DNA from: Anaerolineales bacterium
GTDB lineage: Bacteria > Chloroflexota > Anaerolineae > Anaerolineales > DRMV01
Assembly: GCA_026991215.1 (NCBI GenBank)
Contig: JALXBY010000231.1
Coordinates: forward strand, 1-16,355
Length of the DNA: 16,355 nt
Direction of reading: 5' to 3'
Under the pieces are notes generated by a model that did not search any database, was not told the DNA's origin, and worked only from the letters and a program-made list of their open reading frames with translations. Shown piece by piece: positions 12,803-16,355 of this stretch (its first letter is position 1; every line of letters begins with the position of its first letter). The translations under genes were made by a program, and so were the position numbers.

Positions 12803-13189
12803 TTACGCGGCCGCGTCCTGGTCCTGGGCCGCGGGCTCGGTGTCCGCTGCCGGGCTGGGGGCCTCCGTGGTCTCGATTTCCGCCTCAATTTCCGCCATCT
12901 CCTGTTCGACGGCCAGCCGGTCCAGGATTTCTTCCTTCTCGGCCTCTTCCGCCCGCTTGAGGATGGCTTCCACCACCCAGCGCTTGGTCTTGGAGATGGG
13001 CCGACTTTCCACGATGCGGACGACGTCGCCCACCCGGGCCCCCAGCTCGTCATGGGCTTTGAACTTCTTGCGTCGGCGGATGACCTTTTCGTACAGGGGG
13101 TGGCGCAACGTCCGGGTGACCTGCACCACCACGGTCTTCTGCATCTTGTCGGAAACCACAACGCCAACCAACCGCTTCCGCCGGTTCAT
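12803..13189 (-). CDS. rpsQ: 30S ribosomal protein S17 with long acidic C-terminal extension
   Basis: This encodes a 128-residue S17, a primary 16S rRNA binding protein of the 30S body with an OB fold. The core, residues 1 to about 80, is typical: RLVGVVVSDKMQKTVVV, then RHPLYEKVIRRRKKFKAHDE, GDVVRIVESRPISKTKRWVV. Usual bacterial S17 is about 80-90 residues long. Here an extra tail of roughly 48 residues follows, first charged and probably helical (EEAEKEEILDRLAVEQEMAE), then Pro/Ala/Asp-rich and likely disordered, ending QDQDAAA. The start overlaps the rpmC stop by 4 nt. The frame stays open and the stop lies directly before the rplN ribosome binding site, so I see no sign of a frameshift. 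Confidence 0.95.
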   Translation of the reverse strand: MNRRKRLVGVVVSDKMQKTVVVQVTRTLRHPLYEKVIRRRKKFKAHDELGARVGDVVRIVESRPISKTKRWVVEAILKRAEEAEKEEILDRLAVEQEMAEIEAEIETTEAPSPAADTEPAAQDQDAAA

Positions 13190-13437
13190 GCTTCTTCACC
13201 TCCCTGGGCAGAGGACTCGCCACGTTCCGCCGCCAGTTCCCGCTCCCGCAACACGGTCAGGAGCCGGGCAATCAAACGGCGGGTCTTACGGAACTGGCTG
13301 GTATCGCTCAGTTCGCCGGAGACCTTCTGAAAACGGAGACGCATCAGGTGCTCCCGGGCCTGGATGACCAGTTCCGAGATTTCCTCGTCGCTCATCTGGC
13401 GGATGTCGCTCATCTTCAGGTTCAGGTCCACGCTCAT
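13186..13437 (-). CDS. rpmC: 50S ribosomal protein L29
   Basis: This encodes an 83-residue L29, a two-helix large-subunit protein near the exit tunnel next to L23. The core MSDIRQMSDEEISELVIQ and LMRLRFQKVSGELSDTSQ is typical, with the basic KTRRLIARLLTVLRERE helix following. The ATG at 13437 is preferred because GGAGG lies 7 nt upstream and the ATGA overlap with rplP fits coupling. It adds eight residues (MSVDLNLK) to the usual start, and an internal ATG at the MSDIRQ position is the alternative. The C-terminal tail (ERGESSAQGGEEA) makes it longer than the typical 65-70 residues. It overlaps rpsQ by 4 nt. Confidence 0.95.
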   Translation of the reverse strand: MSVDLNLKMSDIRQMSDEEISELVIQAREHLMRLRFQKVSGELSDTSQFRKTRRLIARLLTVLRERELAAERGESSAQGGEEA

Positions 13438-13859
13438 CCTTCACCCTCCAGGCCTTCACGGGCTACGATTTTGGTCTTGATGGGCAGTTTGTAGGCCGCC
13501 TGCCGCAGGGCTTCCAGGGCGATGTCCGGGGCCACACCGGCCACCTCGAACATGACCCGGCCCGGCTTGACCACGGCCACCCATTCCTCCACGTTGCCCT
13601 TACCGCCGCCCAGGCGGGTTTCCGGTGGCCGTCGGGTCACGGGCTTGTCGGGGAAGATGCGAATCCAAATCTTCCCACGGCGCTTCATGACCCGCACCAG
13701 CGCGCGGCGGGCCGCCTCGATTTGCCGGGCGGTAATCCAGGCCGGTTCCAGGGCCTGCAGCCCATACTCGCCGAAATCCACCGTGGAGGCGCGGAAGGAC
13801 TTGCCCTTCATCCGGCCCCGCTGTTGCTTGCGGTACTTGACGCGCTTTGGCATCAACAT
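13434..13859 (-). CDS. rplP: 50S ribosomal protein L16
   Basis: This encodes a 141-residue L16, which shapes the A and P tRNA sites of the large subunit. The protein begins MLMPKRVKYRKQQRGRMKG, matching the MLxPKRxKxRK start of the family. The ATG at 13859 has GGGAGG 7 nt upstream; an upstream in-frame extension of five residues is rejected. The conserved core WITARQIEAARRA and the loop RPPETRLGGGKG, followed by WVAVVKPGRVMFEVAGV, are present. The stop TGA overlaps the ATG of rpmC by 4 nt (ATGA), a typical sign of translational coupling. Confidence 0.97.
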   Translation of the reverse strand: MLMPKRVKYRKQQRGRMKGKSFRASTVDFGEYGLQALEPAWITARQIEAARRALVRVMKRRGKIWIRIFPDKPVTRRPPETRLGGGKGNVEEWVAVVKPGRVMFEVAGVAPDIALEALRQAAYKLPIKTKIVAREGLEGEG

Positions 13860-13892
13860 GATGCAGCCTCCCAAAACACAAGGTGGCCCCGG

Positions 13893-14603
13893 TTACGAGG
13901 CCTGAGCCTGGGTGAGTTCACGTCCCTCGGCTTCCTCTTCCTGCTTCTTCTCCGGCAGGATGTCGCCCTTGTAAATCCAGACCTTGACGCCCAGCACCCC
14001 GTACGGGGTCCAGGCCGTGGTCTTGGCATAGTCGATGTCCGCGCGGATGGTCTGCAGGGGCACCCGGCCTTCGCGCATCCACACGGTGCGGGCCATTTCC
14101 GCGCCACCGATGCGGCCGGCCACCTGCACCTTGATGCCCTTGGCCCCGCGGCGCATGGCCTGGTCGATGGCCCGCTTCATGGCCCGGCGGTAACTCACCC
14201 GGCGCTCCAACTGCTCGGCCACGCTCTGGGCCACCAGGTAGGCATCCAGTTCAGGAGCCTCGATTTCCTTGATTTCCACCTGCACTTTTTCAATCGGTCC
14301 GCCTTTGCGGACGCCAAAGAATTCTTCCAAGGCCCGCCGAATCTTGTTGATGTTTTCACCTTTGCGACCAATCAAAATGCCGGGCCGCGCGGTATTGATG
14401 TAAATTGTCACGTGCCGCGGGTACCGCTCGATTTCGATGCGCGAGACCGCAGCGCGAGGCGCCATTTTACGGATGAGTTCCTCCACCTTCAAGTCCTGGT
14501 GGAGTTGCTCGACGTAGGTCTTCTTGTCCGCGGCGAACCAACGGCTGTACCAGGTTTTGTTGATGCCCAAGCGGAAGCCGATGGGATGAACTTTGCGCCC
14601 CAT
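13893..14603 (-). CDS. rpsC: 30S ribosomal protein S3
   Basis: This encodes a 236-residue S3, a component of the mRNA entry channel with helicase-like activity in the 30S head. It starts with the canonical MGRKVHPIGFRLG. A KH RNA-binding domain carries the GRKG loop at residues 79-82, and the conserved C-terminal domain includes GAKGIKVQVAGRIGGAEMAR and TPYGVLGVKVWIYKGDI. The tail (about residues 220-236) is acidic and then polar, KKQEEEAEGRELTQAQAS, as in many S3 proteins. The GAGGAG ribosome binding site lies in the end of rplV. A 33-nt gap leads to rplP, with a GGGAGG signal in it. Confidence 0.98.
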   Translation of the reverse strand: MGRKVHPIGFRLGINKTWYSRWFAADKKTYVEQLHQDLKVEELIRKMAPRAAVSRIEIERYPRHVTIYINTARPGILIGRKGENINKIRRALEEFFGVRKGGPIEKVQVEIKEIEAPELDAYLVAQSVAEQLERRVSYRRAMKRAIDQAMRRGAKGIKVQVAGRIGGAEMARTVWMREGRVPLQTIRADIDYAKTTAWTPYGVLGVKVWIYKGDILPEKKQEEEAEGRELTQAQAS

Positions 14604-14606
14604 AGG

Positions 14607-14963
14607 TTACTCCTCTTCTTCCCATCCGCGTTCGCGGAGGATGATGGTGATATGCGAAGTGCGGCGGTAGTACGGCTTCACCCGCCCCCGGGCCGCGAAC
14701 CGATAGCGTTTGTACCGGGGGCCGTCATCGGCATAGATGCGGTAGATGTACAGGTCATCGCGGTGCAGGCCGAAGTTCTCTTCCGCGTTCGCGATGGCGG
14801 ACTTGAGCAGTTTTTCCACCATGCGGGCGCCCCGGTGGGGCATGGCCCGCAGGATATACAGGGCCTCCACCGCGTCCTTCCCACGAATCACATCGATTAC
14901 ACGACGCACCTTCTTTGGCGAAATCGGCGCCCGGCGGAGAACGGCCCGAACATCCAGGCTCAT
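14607..14963 (-). CDS. rplV: 50S ribosomal protein L22
   Basis: This encodes a 118-residue L22, which contacts all 23S rRNA domains; its long beta-hairpin lines the exit tunnel. The N-terminal core carries the family pattern APISPKKVRRVIDVIRGK and the helix KLLKSAIANAEENFGL. The hairpin and C-terminal strand read RVKPYYRRTSHITIIL, where many homologues have a GRA-containing tip before RTSHI, so the hairpin sequence is somewhat divergent but full length. The C-terminus is acidic (GWEEEE). Those glutamate codons supply the GAGGAG ribosome binding site for rpsC, which starts only 3 nt after this stop, making coupling very likely. Confidence 0.97.
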   Translation of the reverse strand: MSLDVRAVLRRAPISPKKVRRVIDVIRGKDAVEALYILRAMPHRGARMVEKLLKSAIANAEENFGLHRDDLYIYRIYADDGPRYKRYRFAARGRVKPYYRRTSHITIILRERGWEEEE

Positions 14964-14984
14964 GACGCTGCCTCCTGGCTACGG

Positions 14985-15260
14985 CTATCGCTTCTTCTTT
15001 TTCTCGACGATGTGGCCACGGTACGTGCGCGTGGGCACGAACTCACCCAGTTTGTGGCCGACCATCTGCTCGGTGATGTACACCGGGATGTGCCGCCGCC
15101 CGTTGTGGACCGCAATGGTGTGGCCGACCATCTCCGGGAAGATGGTGCTGTCTCGGCTCCAGGTACGGATGACCCGCTTTTCACCCTTCTCGTTCATCTC
15201 CCGGATTTTCTTCAGCAGTTTCGGGTCCACATACGGCCCTTTCTTGAGAGAACGACCCAT
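14985..15260 (-). CDS. rpsS: 30S ribosomal protein S19
   Basis: This encodes a 91-residue S19, a small-subunit head protein that forms a complex with S13 and contacts the A-site finger of the large subunit. The protein starts MGRSLKKGPYVDPKLLKKI, the family's canonical N-terminus, and contains the conserved HNGRRHIPVYITEQMVGHKL block. The reading frame is open 11 codons further upstream, but the ATG at 15260 is chosen because a near-perfect AAGGAGG lies 7 nt before it and because the extra residues are not S19-like. The gene ends with a basic KKKKR tail and is followed 21 nt later by rplV. Confidence 0.97.
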   Translation of the reverse strand: MGRSLKKGPYVDPKLLKKIREMNEKGEKRVIRTWSRDSTIFPEMVGHTIAVHNGRRHIPVYITEQMVGHKLGEFVPTRTYRGHIVEKKKKR

Positions 15261-15331
15261 ACCACAACCTCCTTCGCCTGGGGTTCCACCCAAAAGGTTG
15301 GTGGAAAGGCGGGACCTGCGGCCCGCCGCGT

Positions 15332-16174
15332 TTACTTCTTCTTGCGCTTCTTCTGACGGCGCTGCAGGATGAACTTATCCGTGCGCTTGTTGCGCCGGGT
15401 CTTCTTGCCCAGGGTCTTCCAGCCCCAGGGGGACTTGGGCGAAGGCATCCCGATGGGCGCCTTGCCCTCGCCGCCGCCGTGGGGATGGTCCACCGGGTTC
15501 ATGGCCGAACCGCGCACCGTGGGCCGCCAGCCCATGTGCCGTTTGCGGCCGGCCTTACCGATTTTGATTTGCGCGTGCTCCACATTGCCCACCTGCCCAA
15601 TGGTGGCATAGCACGAAAGGTGAATCAACCGGACCTCGCCCGAAGGCAGGGCCACGTGCGCGTAATCGCCTTCCTTGGCCAGAAGTTGGGCGGCCGTGCC
15701 CGCGGCCCGCACCAGCTGGCCGCCTTTGCCGGGGGTCAGTTCGATGTTGTGAATCACCGTGCCCACCGGGATGTTGGCCAGGGGCAGGGCGTTGCCGGGC
15801 CGAATCTCGGAATCGGGTCCGGCCATGACCGTATCCCCCACCCGCAGGCCCACGGGTGCGATGATGTAGCGCTTTTCGCCGTCCGCGTACTGGAGCAGCG
15901 CGATGCGGGCCGTGCGGTTGGGGTCGTACTCGATGGCAATCACCTTGGCGGGGATGCCGCGCTTGTCTCGTTTGAAGTCGATGATGCGGTAATAGCGCTT
16001 GTTGCCGCCGCCCCGGTGCCGCACGGTGATACGACCCTGATTGTTGCGGCCGGCGTGCTTCTTGAGCGGTTCGATCAGCGACCGTTCCGGCTCGGTCTTG
16101 GTGATTTCCTCGAAGGTGTAGCCGGTACGGTGCCGCATACCGGGGGTTACGGGTTTGTAACGCTTGATGCCCAT
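15332..16174 (-). CDS. rplB: 50S ribosomal protein L2
   Basis: This encodes a 280-residue L2, the usual family length. L2 binds 23S rRNA near the peptidyl transferase centre and is needed for subunit joining. The N-terminus MGIKRYKPVTPGMRH, the central OB-fold/SH3-like core (GRITVRHRGGGNKR, about residues 47-60) and the C-terminal signature NPVDHPHGGGEGKAPIG, which carries the conserved histidine, are all intact. The C-terminus is a lysine/arginine-rich tail. The ATG at 16174 is preceded by AGGAG overlapping the rplW stop, so the two are probably translationally coupled. A 71-nt gap separates it from rpsS, longer than most junctions here. Confidence 0.98.
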   Translation of the reverse strand: MGIKRYKPVTPGMRHRTGYTFEEITKTEPERSLIEPLKKHAGRNNQGRITVRHRGGGNKRYYRIIDFKRDKRGIPAKVIAIEYDPNRTARIALLQYADGEKRYIIAPVGLRVGDTVMAGPDSEIRPGNALPLANIPVGTVIHNIELTPGKGGQLVRAAGTAAQLLAKEGDYAHVALPSGEVRLIHLSCYATIGQVGNVEHAQIKIGKAGRKRHMGWRPTVRGSAMNPVDHPHGGGEGKAPIGMPSPKSPWGWKTLGKKTRRNKRTDKFILQRRQKKRKKK

Positions 16175-16178
16175 GGCC

Positions 16179-16355
16179 TTACTCCTGCACGCCCTCGTAG
16201 ATGGGTAACGTGTAGCCTTCTTCCAGCGTCACGATGGCTTTCTTGTACCCCTTGCGTCGAATCACCCAACGGTTGGTCCGCCAGTCCCGACGGCGCTTGG
16301 CCGGTACGTTCATCACCGTGACCTTCTTGACCTTGACGTCGAACAGTTTTTCCAC
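16179..16355 (-). CDS. rplW: 50S ribosomal protein L23, C-terminal part
   Basis: The last 58 codons of L23 are present, ending in TAA; the N-terminal third or so lies beyond the right edge of the window. L23 binds domain III of 23S rRNA at the tunnel exit of the large subunit and is the docking point for trigger factor and SRP. The visible part begins VEKLFDVKVKKVTVMN, which matches the family's conserved central segment, and continues through a basic stretch (KRRRDW...RRKGYKKAIVTLEEG) that ends near YEGVQE, as expected for the C-terminus. Its stop lies 4 nt before the rplB start, and the rplB ribosome binding site sits inside the end of this gene. The identification rests on motif recognition and on its position before rplB. 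Confidence 0.93.
   Translation of the reverse strand: MEKLFDVKVKKVTVMNVPAKRRRDWRTNRWVIRRKGYKKAIVTLEEGYTLPIYEGVQE

Overview
This window is one uninterrupted, tightly packed stretch of a bacterial ribosomal-protein super-operon. Every supported gene is on the minus strand, so transcription runs from position 16355 down to 1. Overall composition is GC-rich. Gene order, Cys4 zinc versions of S4, S14 and L36, a zinc-type L24, and a PD-(D/E)XK-like coiled-coil protein of a kind I associate with Chloroflexota make a GC-rich member of that phylum (Anaerolineae-like) the best guess. That is an inference, because no rRNA or marker comparison could be run.

Layout in transcription order. The S10 segment is rplW (partial), rplB, rpsS, rplV, rpsC, rplP, rpmC, rpsQ (about 16355-12803). 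The spc segment is rplN, rplX, rplE, rpsZ (S14), rpsH, rplF, rplR, rpsE, rpmD, rplO, secY, adk, map (about 12787-5539). Then comes an unexpected gene (5467-4337) encoding a coiled-coil protein with 15 near-perfect heptads and a nuclease-fold-like C-terminus, at the place where infA (IF-1) normally lies. The alpha segment follows: rpmJ, rpsM, rpsK, rpsD, rpoA, rplQ, truA (4260-74). At the left edge a strong ribosome binding site and a GTG announce a further gene, which by usual order would be rplM, but only two codons are visible.

The genes work together in ribosome assembly (both subunits), membrane protein export (SecY), N-terminal methionine removal (MetAP), adenylate homeostasis (Adk), transcription (RpoA) and tRNA pseudouridylation (TruA). 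Most junctions are under 50 nt, and several overlap (rplP/rpmC, rpmC/rpsQ, rpsE/rpmD, adk/map), which points to co-transcription and translational coupling. Almost every gene has a clear GGAGG-type ribosome binding site; truA is the exception.

The parts beyond the standard operon are: the coiled-coil insertion with apparent loss of infA; a sigma70-like promoter just after the insertion, ahead of rpmJ; a strongly folded leader before rpsD; a repeat-like hairpin before rpoA; and an 11-unit heptanucleotide repeat array between rplQ and truA. No gene-free stretch exceeds 300 bases; the longest is 117 nt (3188-3304). I saw no tRNA, rRNA, IS element or CRISPR array.
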